Source of the DNA: Apodospora peruviana
Lineage: Eukaryota; Ascomycota; Sordariomycetes; Sordariales; Lasiosphaeriaceae
Length of the DNA: 64,000 bases
Reading direction: 5' to 3'
Assembly: GCA_033439685.1 (NCBI GenBank)
Contig: JAUEDM010000008.1
Coordinates: forward strand, 868,001 to 932,000
Made by a program: the position numbers and the translations under genes. Position 1 is the stretch's first letter. Each line of letters opens with the position of its first letter. Below the pieces are notes generated by a model, which was given only the letters and a program-made list of their open reading frames with translations, made no database searches and was not told the origin of the DNA. Shown piece after piece: positions 34,450 to 46,244 of the stretch.

Positions 34450-34556
34450 TTGTTAGAACTTCACGGACCATAGGTCCGTTAGCATTTAGCCAATCAGTTT
34501 AGCTCGAGCTACCGTTTGCTCTTAACATCAATCAACAACGTTTGGCACACCACCAT
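34450..34556 (+). repeat. Right copy of the ~110-bp inverted repeat
   Basis: Homologous to the reverse complement of 22013-22122. It contains a near-perfect hairpin: acggacc-ata-ggtccgt at about 34463-34479. Together with the left copy it encloses ~12.4 kb. Confidence 0.8.
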
Positions 34557-35053
34557 TACAGGTCTAGAGCCTATTGGGTGAAAAGGGGAAGGTGGGGGCG
34601 AGGGGGTGGGGGGGGGGGTGTCCCATTCTGGACAGGAGTGAAGTTAGCGAGGCGGGCCCGACCGCGCAAATTTGACTCTAAAATCGGCGGACCTGGCGGG
34701 CAGATTCGGAGACACGACCTCCAAGAACGGAGGTGAATTTGCGGGAAACTTCCATTTTCCATGTAATCCATGTAATAAGGATGTGAGACATGAGACGCTC
34801 ATGCTAAAAGCCGGACAACTCCATTGGAGTGTTTTAGTCTTATAAAACTGAGAAGCTGTTTTAAACCTTGGACTTGAAAGAAGATAACAGGAAATGAAAA
34901 AAGAAGGAATAGACCACGGGGGACATCGAAGTCAAGTTTTTCTAACACAAGTCAAAATCACCTCTTGCTTTCTACTTCAACGTCGACAAAACTATCATGT
35001 ACTTGAACTTCCGTATCAAATTAGACCACCCCCCCTTGTCAACAGACTACACT
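34557..35053. other. Flank with G-rich tract
   Basis: A G-rich run at ~34591-34619 (possible G-quadruplex) lies just outside the right repeat. The rest is the 3' flank of the transporter gene. No gene. Confidence 0.4.
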
Positions 35054-36798
35054 CTACAATCCCTTTCCCTCAACAGACAACGCTTCATCCCCCGAACTGG
35101 TTACCTTGGATTGGTCCGCCACGACGACAACTCCAGTCTCACCCTTAAAAGCTTGCGCCGGCACTGTCGACACCACGTCCGCCTCCTTCTTAAAGGCACC
35201 AAAATGCCGAAGCACAAGCCAGGCGGGGAAAACCGACACGGCCCACAAGCCAAAGTTCATGTAGACACCGCCGACCTCAGCAAAGACGGTCAGGGACTCC
35301 AGTCCGTAGGCCACCGCCTGCCATGCAGACTCGGTTCCACGAAGCAGGGCAGCGTAACGGATGACCTCCTGCTCGTCGTTGGAGATGTTATGGATGATGA
35401 AGTAGCTGGAATTTTCACACGTCAGCATCATGTGAGGGAAGTGAGTGAGGTGTGCACTTACAGGAAGAGGTAATTGATCTGGAAGCCGATGGTCAGGAAG
35501 AGAAAGACGGCAAAGGCGGCGCCGAAGCCCGGCGTCGCCCAGTCGTATGTCGGCTGTGTCTGCTGGAAGCGGGCGACTAGTACGGTGGCCCAAGTCCACC
35601 AGGCTCCTTGGAGAACAACGATCGTCCAAAATGCACCTCTCGCCCGGACTTTAAGGGAAATTTGGGTGCGGTCCAGCCAGTACTAATGTTTGTGTTGGGT
35701 CGGTCATGTTAGTCTCCGTTTACGGGTTCCACGACCTGATCTGTGATATGGCGCCATAGATAAAGAGAGGTAATGACTTACACCGAGAAGATTGCCGGAA
35801 ATGACGGCAACAATGCCAGAGAGAAAGGACCCAAGGGCTCTGGAGCGAACAGAGAACCACACTACAATTAACCCAAAGACATCAGCTTAAGTGATATCAC
35901 ATGATGGGGGAAACTGAAACTTACTAGCAAGATAGGTAAAAAACACCGCCTCAGCAAACACCGCCTGACCAATAAACAGCACGATCAACAAAAACTTCTT
36001 GCTGAAGAACAACCGCGTGGTCTCCTTGATCTCGAACCACGGGTTCTCCGTAATAATTAGCTCAACTTTCCTCCCGTCCTTCCGTTCGACCTTGGACGGG
36101 GGCGTCAACAGGAACCCAACGAACGGGCCGACAGCCTGCAGCGCAATGAAGACCAGAAAGACGGTGTACGAGACCTTGCCGGCCTCGTTGCGGTCGGCGT
36201 TTAGACCCAGGTTGATCGCGCCCCCGAGGATCTGGCCCGAGAGGCGGTAAGTCAGCCAGTAACCCAGCGCTTTGCCGCGGTTCCAGGGCTCCGGGTAGGC
36301 GATGGCGATGGCTGCCTCGGCGGTCCAGAATACGCCTGCCGAAACGCCGCACAGGGCGGCGCCGAGGAGGACTAGCCACTCTGTTCCGTAACGGTTGTTG
36401 GTGTAAAGACCGGCTGCGTAGGGGGCGTAGCCGAGGCTTTTCGATCGTTAGGTTTTTGGTGGCTGGAGATAAAAGGGGTGGATAACATACGTTCCAAAGA
36501 TCAGGGCGCCCTTGATGCCGACGAAACGCACGAGAACGCTGGCGAAGTAGCATGATACGACCATCAGGCAGAAGGTGAGCGCGTTGGCGGCGTTGATGAG
36601 GTTTGGGCTGGCGGCTCCGCCTGCGCCGAGCGAGTTCATCGCCCCCCAGATGCCTGGGGCGGAGAGGTTGCAGAGGCCGAGGATGGTCATGTTGTAGAAT
36701 GTTGAGCGGTACCATTTGACTGGATACTGCTCCTCCTTGGGAGGCTCGAGTTCGCCCTCATTGTGTTTTGATACCGGAGGAGACCCCATGTTGTTCAA
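35054..36798 (-). CDS. UNC93-like (DUF895) membrane transporter
   Basis: 490 aa from five exons: 36798-36491, 36436-35925, 35861-35782, 35682-35462, 35405-35054, all GT-AG and phase-consistent. It is a polytopic membrane protein of the major-facilitator fold with about 11-12 hydrophobic segments. It opens with WYRSTFYNMTILGLCNLSAPGIWGAMNSLGAGG, the conserved first helix of the fungal DUF895/UNC93-like family. Also seen are GYAPYAAGLYTNNRYG, WTAEAAIAIAYPEPWNRGKALGYW and the last cytosolic tail with polar residues. The start could be the second Met (36789). Substrate unknown; fungal members are often called DUF895 membrane proteins. Location plasma membrane or vacuole is inferred. Confidence 0.88.
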
Positions 36799-38433
36799 CT
36801 AAGGTACCCAAGTAAGAATTTAAGGAATGATCTATTATTTGACACGCCCTGTTCCTCTTGAAGCGTCCGAGAATGGGAAGCTGCTGACTTGGGACGTTGG
36901 AGAAGGAAGAAGGGGAAACAATGTGACGGACGCTCCGGTCCTCCTGGTCACAATTTGAAGTAAATACAAGTCTCTAGTTTGTCTCTTGTTTGTCTCAAAT
37001 CATCTCACAATTTCATGTTCTTAGATCGGTGGCAAGAAAAGTCTTGTTCAGCAGATTCTTGCTAACAATAACCCCCTGGACTGATCAATATTCTCCCGCC
37101 GGTAACCATGGTGTGGCCCCACCCCTAGGTTAGTTACTCGGGAATGAGATTCTCGGTTCATTCCATCTCCCATAATTACCTACCAGACAGGCGGCTTGCA
37201 TCTGTTGGCCACCCGCCAAAATCCTTGCGGGCTAAGACCAACACAGTACACTATAGATTCTTGCAACACACATCCCTTGAAAGCACGCCATATGATAGAC
37301 CCGCAACGAACCCAAGGAAGAAGAGCGATCTGCGGATTACAAGGACTATCAAGACCCAAATAATACCATGTCGGCAGTAACGTTAGGTAAGGTTAATGAG
37401 TGGGGGCAAGGTAAAGAAGGTCGCATATCGAAAAGCAGTGTCAACGATAATCTTGGAACTGACTGAAGATTCCTTTGACCAACCGAAAGCATGATAACTG
37501 ACGCCATCCAGGACACAATGATGTTTTATGCGATCTAGGCTTGGTTTGAAGCCATGTCTGATGTTAGCTATCGGATGGGGCTTGCAGAGAAGGGATGTCA
37601 TGTGAATGGCGTTATTTCCTGAAGTTTCGTCTTACTACTGTACCTGGTAAGCTTTCGGGTTCGAAGAAAAGACCGGAATGCGGGGGGATGCCACTTTGAC
37701 TGAGAAAGTGAAGTGAAGGAGCGAGAGTCGTGATATTGACTCCGGATGACGAAAGAGCAGGGGGTATCGAAGCTATCAGTCTCGTGGATGCTACGCTGCT
37801 AGTTCTAGAAGTCTAGCGTAAACGGGAACGGACTCCACTATACTTCAGAACCCGTTCTCCCTTGTTAATGTCAGAACCGAAGCCTACCGGTATCTAGACC
37901 TGGCCTCGAATCAGCGCGGGGGTTGAAAAAAAAAAAAAAAAAGGGGGTGGGGGGCACATCGCCTGAATCGGCCTACACTGCCTACCGTAGCATTACCTCC
38001 GGAAGCGTTCCAGCAACCATCACAGGCGCCGACCATGTGCTGCCAACTACACCACGGAGCCAATTTTCAAATTTTCGTGTTTCAATTGGGTACCCGGTAA
38101 TGTCATGAGTTGGCTTATGAAGCGCGGAATCGAAATGAGATGGAAGTTTGCTGCTGGCCTAAGAACGATCAACGCGTTTCTAGCCTTGGCAGTATGGTGG
38201 TAGAACAAAAGAAGAGATGATTAAGTAGTTCATATGTAGGTATAGTGAGTGAAGGTCGTACTCGAGTATTAGATAGATAGGTATCTGGTGATATGGGATT
38301 TCTTGTCAAGTTATTTGCCTACATGGAAAAGCTGATAGATGTCAAGGGGTTAACATGGAAGTTGTTAGATTGCTTAAGTTACTGCATCGTCATGATATTG
38401 TGCAACCTCGTATAGTCAAACTACCACAAGTTA
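36799..38433. other. Intergenic region with poly-A tract
   Basis: 1.6 kb without a recognisable gene. It has a run of 17 A at 37926-37942 followed by a G-rich stretch, possibly the end of an old retro-insertion. Confidence 0.4.
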
Positions 38434-40492
38434 TCATGTCTGAACAGGCTTCTTAGGCTCACCATGCCCAGGCAGCTCCCACCAGCTCTCATGTAGATCC
38501 TTAACACTGACCTCATCAGGCACTTTCAGATAGTTGGTCATGTCCGACGTCGGATCCGCCTCCTTGCTCGTCCACCCGTTACCAAAATACCACGCGAACC
38601 TATTGCCCTCCTCCCCAAGGTATGTGTACTCCCAATCCTCCCACCTAGGCTCCCGCCGGACCTGCGTGACATGTCCCGCCGAGCCAGGCCAGATCCCCGA
38701 GATCCTCCCACCAGGCCGACCACCGTTGTACCACGAGCTGCAGTTGTCCGACAACACAGTGGACGCGAAAAACGCGTCAGCGTACTCGATGAACTCGTCC
38801 GCCGCGCGCTGGGACGGCTTGATAGTCTTGACGCCCTCGCGAGCAGCCTTGCGCAGCACTTTGGCAAAGTAGGTCAGCTGGTTCTCGACGCTGTGCGGAA
38901 CCGTGCCTGACGGTCCTGTGCCGTGAGGCCCGTGAATGAAGAAGAGGTTAGGAAACCCGGGTGTGGCTAGCCCTAGGTATGAATAGGGGTATCCGTAACC
39001 GCCGTCTTTGCCTTCCAACGCCGGATCCCACAGGTCGCGAAGGTCTTTACCGTTTGCACGGATCGGAAAAGGCGTGACCATGTTGACGTTTGCGCCGGTC
39101 GCGCAAAACACGGCATCGACATCCCTTTGCACGCCGTCGGTTGTCTCGATGCCGGTCTCGGTGAACTTGGCGATGCGGGTGCGAATATAATCGACATTGT
39201 CCTCGCTGATGGCTTCGAGGTAGCCCGGACCGGGTGTCAGGCGGCGGCAGTTTGGCGAAAAGTCGGGGACCAGGTGCTCGAGCAGTTCCGGCTTTTTGGA
39301 GAGACGCTGCCGCATGATCTCGGTGAACTTGTCGCGGAGCTCCTTGTTCTCGGTTGACCCGCGGAAGAAGGCGCTGAAGCGGCGCCAGTATTTATCTTCC
39401 AGGTCTTTTCTGAAGGCGAGATATGCTTGCGGGTCCGAGGCGAAGAGCTTCTTCTGCTCTTCCGTGTAGGGCTGGGGTCCGAGGGTGCGCTCATCCCCTG
39501 CCCACGAGGCGGCGATCCAGGTCTTGTTGCGCGCGTAGTGATCTAAGCGAGAGACGACCTTTTGCAGGTTCGCGACCAGTTGGATTCCGCTGGCGCCGTT
39601 GCCGATGACGGCGACGTTCTTGCCGGTTGGGTCGAACTCAGAGTTCCAGTCTGACGCGTGGCGGAGAACGCCCTTGTAGTCTGAGATAGCGGGATAGTCG
39701 GGGAGCTTCCAGGCGTTGAACCGGCCGATTGAGGTCAGGACGAAGTCTGCGTTTTCTGTGACAGTCTTCCCGGTTTGTGTATTGTGTACAGTTACAAGCC
39801 AGACAGATTCTGCTTGGTCCCAGACCAGCTCCTCAACGCGATGGTGGAAGCGGGCGAATCGGTATACATCGTGCTTCAGAGCTACGGACTGCCAGTAGTC
39901 TCGGATCTCGCCGCCCGGGGCAAACTGGTCGCTCCAGTCGGGCTTGGGCTCGAATGTGGCCTGGTAGACGTGGGATGGGATGTCGCATCGTACGCCGGGG
40001 TAGACGTTTTCGAGCCATGTGCCTCCCTATGTGCAGATTATTTCGTGTGTTAGTGGCCGAGACTCTTAGGGATTCGGGTTGAAACAAAAGCGGTTAACAA
40101 ACAAAATCGTGATTCTTCTCGTATATGGTGAGGTTGATGTTGGGAACCTTGGCAGGGAACAGGATGCCAGCGAGAATACCGGCAAGTCCACCACCAATAA
40201 CTGCCACACGCAGCTCTCGTGGTTGGTCTATAAACCTATCGATCAAGGTGATGCGAGACTTGGGGTAGGACGGGAGATGCTGTGATGTTTGAGTTTCTGT
40301 GGCTGGCGTGGGGTCCTCCGCCATGGCTGGGACAGTGATGTCCGTTAGGGGTTCGGTCAAGGGCAGGGAAGAGGTGGTCGACTCGGGCTCGCTTTCGGTG
40401 AGCGTTGGGCTGGGCATAGCCTTTTCCGACACGGTTAGGTCGCTGAGCTTTGCGGCTACAGCTTGTTCACTGATCGGCAATACAGAGGTCAT
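38434..40492 (-). CDS. Baeyer-Villiger-type FAD/NADPH monooxygenase
   Basis: 660 aa from two exons (40492-40103, 40026-38434), with a 76-nt intron (GTTTGT...ATAG, phase 0). The FAD site is VAVIGGGLAG (96-105). The intron is followed at once by GGTWLENVYPGVRCDIPSHVYQ, the GxWxxxxYPGxxxD motif of class B flavoprotein monooxygenases. A YKGVLRHASDW segment fits the Baeyer-Villiger FxGxxxHxxxW signature with Tyr for Phe. The NADPH site is VAVIGNGASGIQ. The ~90-residue Ser/Thr/Pro-rich N-terminal extension is longer than usual. The start at 40492 was chosen because upstream codons look like leader sequence. Such enzymes convert ketones to esters or oxidise S or N atoms. Flanked by two transporters and an LLM monooxygenase. 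Confidence 0.9.
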
Positions 40493-41673
40493 CTTGGAGG
40501 TTCGTGAAAGAAGTCTGCAAACAAGAAGATTACGACGGAATGAGACTGAGACAATGAGACACGGAAACCAGCTGCAGTAAAATGAATTCACAGAAGGACA
40601 ACAAAAGTTGGGGGCAACTTCAATCAGTTCAATGATAGCACTTCCGTTTGCATCACCAGCAACACCAGATCTACTCCTCACTGCGATTTCACCATACCTG
40701 CATCCCCTTTGGCGCGTAACTCACTGCCGACCTCCCGATGGATTCAGACGCGCAGACGCGACCAAACGATCGGCTCGCTTTTAGTGACGAGCACGTCAAG
40801 TTTTCGTTCCATAACACCATCCGCGGGGTCAATGAGACTACAACATCAACCGTATCATCCACATCTACACCCCCACTGTTTATGTCTAGCAGCTTACCTA
40901 GTATGCCGAATATCTGCAGAGGCCTGCATCCGCTGAGAAATGCGGCAATCTCGGAAATAACTTGGAGATTCGTGGAGAAGCCACGAGGTTGTGGAGCATC
41001 GATGCCAAAGAGAGCATGTTCGAGCATCTCAAAAGTGACACGAAAGGGAGCGCGGATGACGCCATGGCTGTCGTGCTTACCAGACCCACCACGCCGAAAC
41101 GAAGAAGCCGGCCGACATGCACCGCCACCAGATTGTTGTTCTAAGTATTGGTTTGCTCCAATTTTCCAAGGGTACCAGCTAGTGTGATGTGAGATGAATT
41201 TGTTCATGAGGCTGCTTTTTTTGAGACGATGTGAGGCCATCATCCCCAAAAAGGGGCTAACCAAACACACCTCAAGGCTGCATAGCAACGGACCCGATAA
41301 CGCTTACTGCTTCTAACAACAACTTCACCGACGTGAAAGCACAGTTTGTTTGGACCTTCTCACGTACTAACATTGCTATGTTGACTTGATCTGGAATTAC
41401 CGACCCAAATCGAAATCGAGATACACTTATTACAGAGAGCCTAAATCTAACTCCAACCAAGAGATTAATATAGCATGCATAAAGAGACTCTGGCAGCGTG
41501 TAAGAATTCACTCATTGTGAAGTCCTCTTTCGACTTCTGTATGATTCTGCTAAACGGCTCTATGCAATTCATTATGAGATATCAAAATTGAGTCCGACAC
41601 GGCAGCTCTGCCACTAGGCCGTTGTACCTGTTATCTTCTGTATAGTTACAAAAAGACGGCCTGGGCATAACTA
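40493..41673. other. Intergenic region with two overlapping uncertain ORFs
   Basis: A 149-codon plus ORF (40738-41187, MDSDAQTRPNDRLAFSDEHV...) and a 199-codon minus ORF (41288-40689) overlap antisense. Neither shows a family motif, so neither is called. Otherwise the upstream region of the Baeyer-Villiger enzyme and 3' flank of the MFS gene. Confidence 0.35.
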
Positions 41674-43290
41674 TTAAAGAACAGAAACATTCTCGTCGAG
41701 CTTTCCTCCACCAGATTCACCTCCCTTACTACTGTCCTCTGAGCCGGATGCAGTCTCTGTATCAGTTGCTTTTGCTCTGTGGGGTGGGAAGAAGACCTAG
41801 TTAGCGTGCTTCTCGTCAAATGTAAGAGTGAGCAGACCGTAAAACTTACTCGCTTCTCTTCAGACATATCCGAATCACATGCGCCGTAATGATCAAGCAA
41901 ACAGCATTCGCCAGTACAAACGAATACCCCTTTCTGAACCTCGGCGCCTCCACAGTAGGAAACACCAACAGCTGCGTCCAAGCTGTCGTGCTCTGCGCCA
42001 TCATGTTGATCATGGTCAGCGCAAACGAGCGCTCAGCCCGCGACGCCCGCAGCGTGCTATTAATCCACCCGTAAAGCACGCTCGACAGCGCCACAGCGAA
42101 GTACGTCATCATAAACGCAAACCACAGCGCCGACTCCGGCACGTCCCAGACCACCAGGATGGCCAGGCCAAGAATGTTGAGCGTGAACGAAAGCGTCATG
42201 GCCCACGCCGGGCCCAGCACCAGATCGGACATGAAGCAGATGAACAGCGTGTACAAGATGCCCAGCGCCGGCGAGATGGCGCCCAGCTCGTTGACCTTGG
42301 CCTGCGAATACCTCCCCAAACTCTTCAGCCAGAGCAGGTACCCGCCGGTCGAGTAGTTCATTCCGCCGTTCCAGAAAAAGATGTCAAGCAGCAGCAGCGC
42401 CCAGAATTCCCATCTCGAGGCAAGCCGCTTTACCGTGGCCAGGGTAAACCTCTCGTTCGCATCGATCCCGTGGCCCGCGCGCGTTAGTCGCATCCGGGCA
42501 GTTTGGACGTCCTCGTCGTTCAGAAACGTGCGGTTCGGTCTGTCGGGCGAGCCAGGTAGCACGAAATACCCCAGCACGCCGATCGGGATCGTGATGATCG
42601 CGCAGATAATGTACATCCACCGCCATCCCTCGAGGCCATTGACGCCGTCGAGGCGCGCAGACGCGCCGGCCTGGATCAGGCCGGCCGTCAATGTTCCGAG
42701 AGTCAGGCCGACGTAGAAGACGCCCCCGCGCCGCCCGATCTCGTCACCGCGGTACCACGACCCGAAGGTGTAATGCATGGCCGGGAAGAAGGCAGCCTCG
42801 AACCAGCCGACGAGGAAACGGTAGGCGACCAGCTCGGCGAAGCTGTTGGCGCGGAATTGCAGCAGCGTAAATATGCCCCAGGCCACGTCGAGGAAGGGGA
42901 TGATCCAGAACATGGGCACGTAGGTGAATAGAAAGAGAAAGGGGATCTGGCCGACCACGGCGCCGATGGTGTACATCGTTTGGAGTTGGACGAGCTCGTT
43001 GCCGTGGAAGTTGAGGGATTCTTTGAGACCGGCGACATATGCATTGTCTTTCACGCAGTTAAAGATACTGTTAGTCAGGGATAGGGAGGTGGGAAACTCT
43101 GTATGACTGGGCACTGACTGAGGTTGGACTGGTCAATGTACTTGGTCCAGTAAGCCAGAAAGGCGTACGGCACGATGAGCAGGTCGAGCTTGGTGATGAG
43201 CTTTCGCTCCCTGGGTGTGTCTTGGTCTGCGAACCATTGCACTTGGTACCATTTCCTCTTGGTCTTGCTGTGGTATTCCTGAGCCGCCAT
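41674..43290 (-). CDS. MFS transporter, Dal5 (anion:cation symporter) family
   Basis: 490 aa from three exons: 43290-43119, 43047-41850, 41776-41674. The first exon ends in LIVPYAFLAYWTKYIDQSNL and joins NNAYVAGLKESLNFHGNELVQLQTMYTIG, the exact hallmark of the Dal5/Tna1-like allantoate permease family. Later motifs include RFLVGWFEAAFFPAMHYTFGSWYRGDEIGRRGG and GYFVLPGSPDRPNRTFL. About 12 transmembrane helices. The last exon adds a short acidic tail (TDTETASGSEDSSKGG...); without this intron the protein would stop at KRSE. Family substrates are organic anions: allantoate, nicotinate, pantothenate, biotin, sulfonates and sugar acids. Its place between two monooxygenases suggests uptake of a compound they oxidise; this is inference. 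Confidence 0.9.
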
Positions 43291-44533
43291 TGTTGTTGTC
43301 GCGATATTGAGTTGACTGGTATGTCCGTATAGTCGAATGGGGATCTTACCATGCAAGTTGTTGACGGTTAAAGGGGAACCATGCAAGTTGTTGACGGTTA
43401 AGGGAGATTCAAGTCAAGAGGAGGGAAGGGAACGGGAATGGTCGAATGCAGTATACAGGGCAGCGAAGTGAGCGACGCTTAAATTATTTGTATCCCAGGA
43501 ACCAATAATGCCTGCAACGTGTACTCCAGTAGACCACATCGTCCGTCCCGAGAGCTCGGAAGCAGATGCTGCCACTTGGTGATCACCAAGACCCACCTCA
43601 TACCTCCATCTTGAATGATATACTGCCCTGTACAATGTGACTGCAGGTGTTTCTACAAGGTCCACTGCCGGGATGGAAAGCCGCTTCGGGAGAAAGGTGG
43701 TGAGTGATCTAATTCTTGAAGGGCTGCATATATGCCCCAGGCTACATGTTGAGTTTCTATTTTGGCACCCGCATGCATCTGCGTGGTCATTTTGGGCATA
43801 TAACAAGGGTAAAGCATTGAAAGGACATGACGGCAGGTATAAATCCTTTGTGTGGTGTGTCTTCTCGGTTTGTGAGCATGCCCACTCAAACACCGTTTAA
43901 CACCACCAAGCTGAGTCGGAAGGACACTTCACAATGAATACACGCTGCCCAAGTTTCTTGTATGTCTGTTATCTTGATCTCTTGGCTAGAGAATGTTACA
44001 TATGCAACAGCTTGAGGTATTGACCTTCGGCGTCTGATATGATAGTAATAGTCTTTTTGATCACGCCTTCGTGCCCGTTTCTTCGCGTCTTGATGCCATG
44101 GTCGAACTAACCCATCACCATTAATTCTCCGGCTGCTAACTTCGGTACTTGATGCTGGTGAGACCCAGTGCTAACCACCGTACCGGAACAAGAACCCAGT
44201 TATTAGCTGTGGTTGCCATCTAACGCAATCCCAGCATGCATCGCACCATACCCCTGGCAATGACAACATCAAAACTCCCCGCATCGTAGCCGGTTGTCGG
44301 CACATTTGCGAGCACGCAACTGCATGGTCGATTTAAACCACGAGAAAAGTGATTACACAACATTAATTAAATAATGTATAGGAACAGATGTTACTGCGTC
44401 AGAGACCAACGTGTGAATAGCCTTTTCGTGATTATCTCTTCTTCTTAAACACCAGTTTGTCCAAATATCAACAGAACCGATATTCCCATCTGTTGAAGAA
44501 TCTCACGAGCACAAACTTCTGCATTATTCAAGA
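43291..44533. other. Divergent promoter region between MFS and LLM genes
   Basis: 1.24 kb between the divergent starts of the Dal5-family transporter and the second LLM monooxygenase. It contains a 30-bp tandem duplication in the transporter leader. No gene recognised in the rest. Confidence 0.45.
43348..43406. repeat. 30-bp tandem duplication upstream of MFS gene
   Basis: accatgcaagttgttgacgg followed by ttaagggg occurs at 43348 and again at 43378, nearly identical. It lies ~60-115 bp upstream of the transporter start codon, in the probable 5' UTR or core promoter. Confidence 0.85.
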
Positions 44534-46244
44534 ATGGTGGAACCTGCCACTGCCCAAGCCGAGCCCGTCGTGGTGAACGGTATCCACGATCTCGGAAACG
44601 GAAAGAAACATATTATCCTCAATGCCTTTGATATGTCAACCATTGGCCACCTCTCTCCTGGGCAATGGAAGGCGAGTCCGCTTTGAACTACTGTATCAGG
44701 CCGGCCATATTCTGACCGCTGTGAAACAGAACCCAGTGGACAAGTCGGCCACCAAACGCAAGCTCGAGTACTGGATAGAACTTGCTAAGCTCCTGGAACG
44801 CGGCGGTATCAACGCCCTGTTCTTGGCCGACACCTACGGCGGATATGACACATATGAGGGCAGCTTGGACAACTGCATCCGGCGCGCAGCGCAATGGCCA
44901 GTTACAGACCCAACTATTGTATGTTAACCCGACCTTTGTTTACCTCCGTCAGTGATGACTGACACTCACAAACAGCCAATCTCCGCCATGGCGGCGGTGA
45001 CCAAGAACTTAACCTTCGCCATCACGGCATCAACCTCCTTTGAACCCCCATTCCTCCTCGCCAAGCGCTTTTCCACCCTCGACCATTTCACCCGCGGCCG
45101 CATCGGCTGGAACATAGTCACCTCGTGGAAGAAGGCGGCCTTCAAGGCCATTGGCCTGGACAACCCCATCGACCACGACGAGCGCTACCGCCAGGCGGAC
45201 GAGTACCTCCGCGTTGTCTACAAGTAAGCTCTCCTTCCTCCCTTCTCATTCTCACTAACTACTAACCAAGTCTAAAGACTATGGGAAGGATCCTGGGCAC
45301 CAGACGCCATCGACCCCGACCCGGAAAACGACAGCTACGCCGACCCGACCAAGATCCGCGAAATCAACCACCAGGGCAAATACTTCTCCCTCAGCACCCG
45401 CCACATCGTCGACCCGTCGCCGCAGCGCACACCCTTTCTCTTTCAGGCGGGTACCTCGGCAGCAGGCTCCGACTTCGCGGCCACCCACGCCGAAGGGATC
45501 TTCGTCTCAGCTGCGTCTCCCGCCGTTCTCAAACCCAAAATTGCCAACATCCGTGCTCTGGCAGCCAAACAAGGCCGCGATCCACGTTCACTAAAATTCT
45601 TCGCCACATTCACGCCCATCGTCGGCCGCACCGACGAAGAAGCATGGCAAAAGTACGACGAACTTCGCAAGTACGCGTCCACGATTGGGGGTTTGGTCTT
45701 GTTTAGCGGCTGGACGGGGATCGATGTCTCCAAGATCCCGCTCGACCAGGAGCTTACGGCTGCGGACTCACTAGAGGCGAATAAAGTGCGCAGTATCCTT
45801 GATAACTTCACGGCTACCAGTAAGGAGGTGCCGAGATGGACGCCAAGAATTGTAGCCGAACGGGCGGCCATGGGTGGACTTGGGCCGGTGAGTGTGGGGA
45901 GTGCCGCCACTGTGGCCGAGGAGCTGGAGCGCTGGGTGCGCGAGGGGGATGTCGATGGGTTTAATTTGAGTTATGTTACCACGCCGGGGACCTTTGAGGA
46001 TGTGGTGGATCTGTTGATTCCTGAGCTGAGGAGGCGGGGCGTGTATCCGAAGCTGCCGGCTGAAGGGGAAGAGTCGTTGACTGCGAGAGAGAAGGTTTAC
46101 GGGAAGGGGCAGAGCGGTTTGAGGGATGATCATGTTGGGAGTAAGTACCGGTATGAGGTGTATCAGGAGGATCCGCCGTATGTGCCGGAAGGGGTGGCTG
46201 AGGTTGAGGTCGGGAATGGGAAGGAGGAGAAGGGTGATAAATGA
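44534..46244 (+). CDS. LLM-class flavin monooxygenase (NtaA/DszA type), second copy
   Basis: 513 aa from four exons: 44534-44671, 44730-44918, 44976-45223, 45278-46244. Motifs parallel the gene at 17452: NAFDMSTIGHLSPGQWK, LFLADTYGGYDTY, AAQWPVTDPTI, LDHFTRGRIGWNIVTSWKKAAFKAIG, HDERYRQADEYL, LWEGSW, QAGTSAAGSDFA, DGFNLSYVTTPGTFEDVVDLLIPELRRRG. The first intron has no in-frame GT donor. The phase-0 solution is GC-AG (AAG|GCGAGT at 44672, acceptor ACAG at 44729), restoring GQWK-NPVDKSATKRKLEYW. Exon positions differ largely from the first copy, so the two are not a recent duplication. FMN-dependent oxidation of C-S, C-N or sulfone substrates is likely, with a separate reductase. Confidence 0.9.

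Noticed and set aside
40689..41288. Overlapping antisense ORFs of 149 (+) and 199 (-) codons.
   Set aside because: No motif, no clear splice sites, both cannot be real, and composition is not convincingly protein-like.
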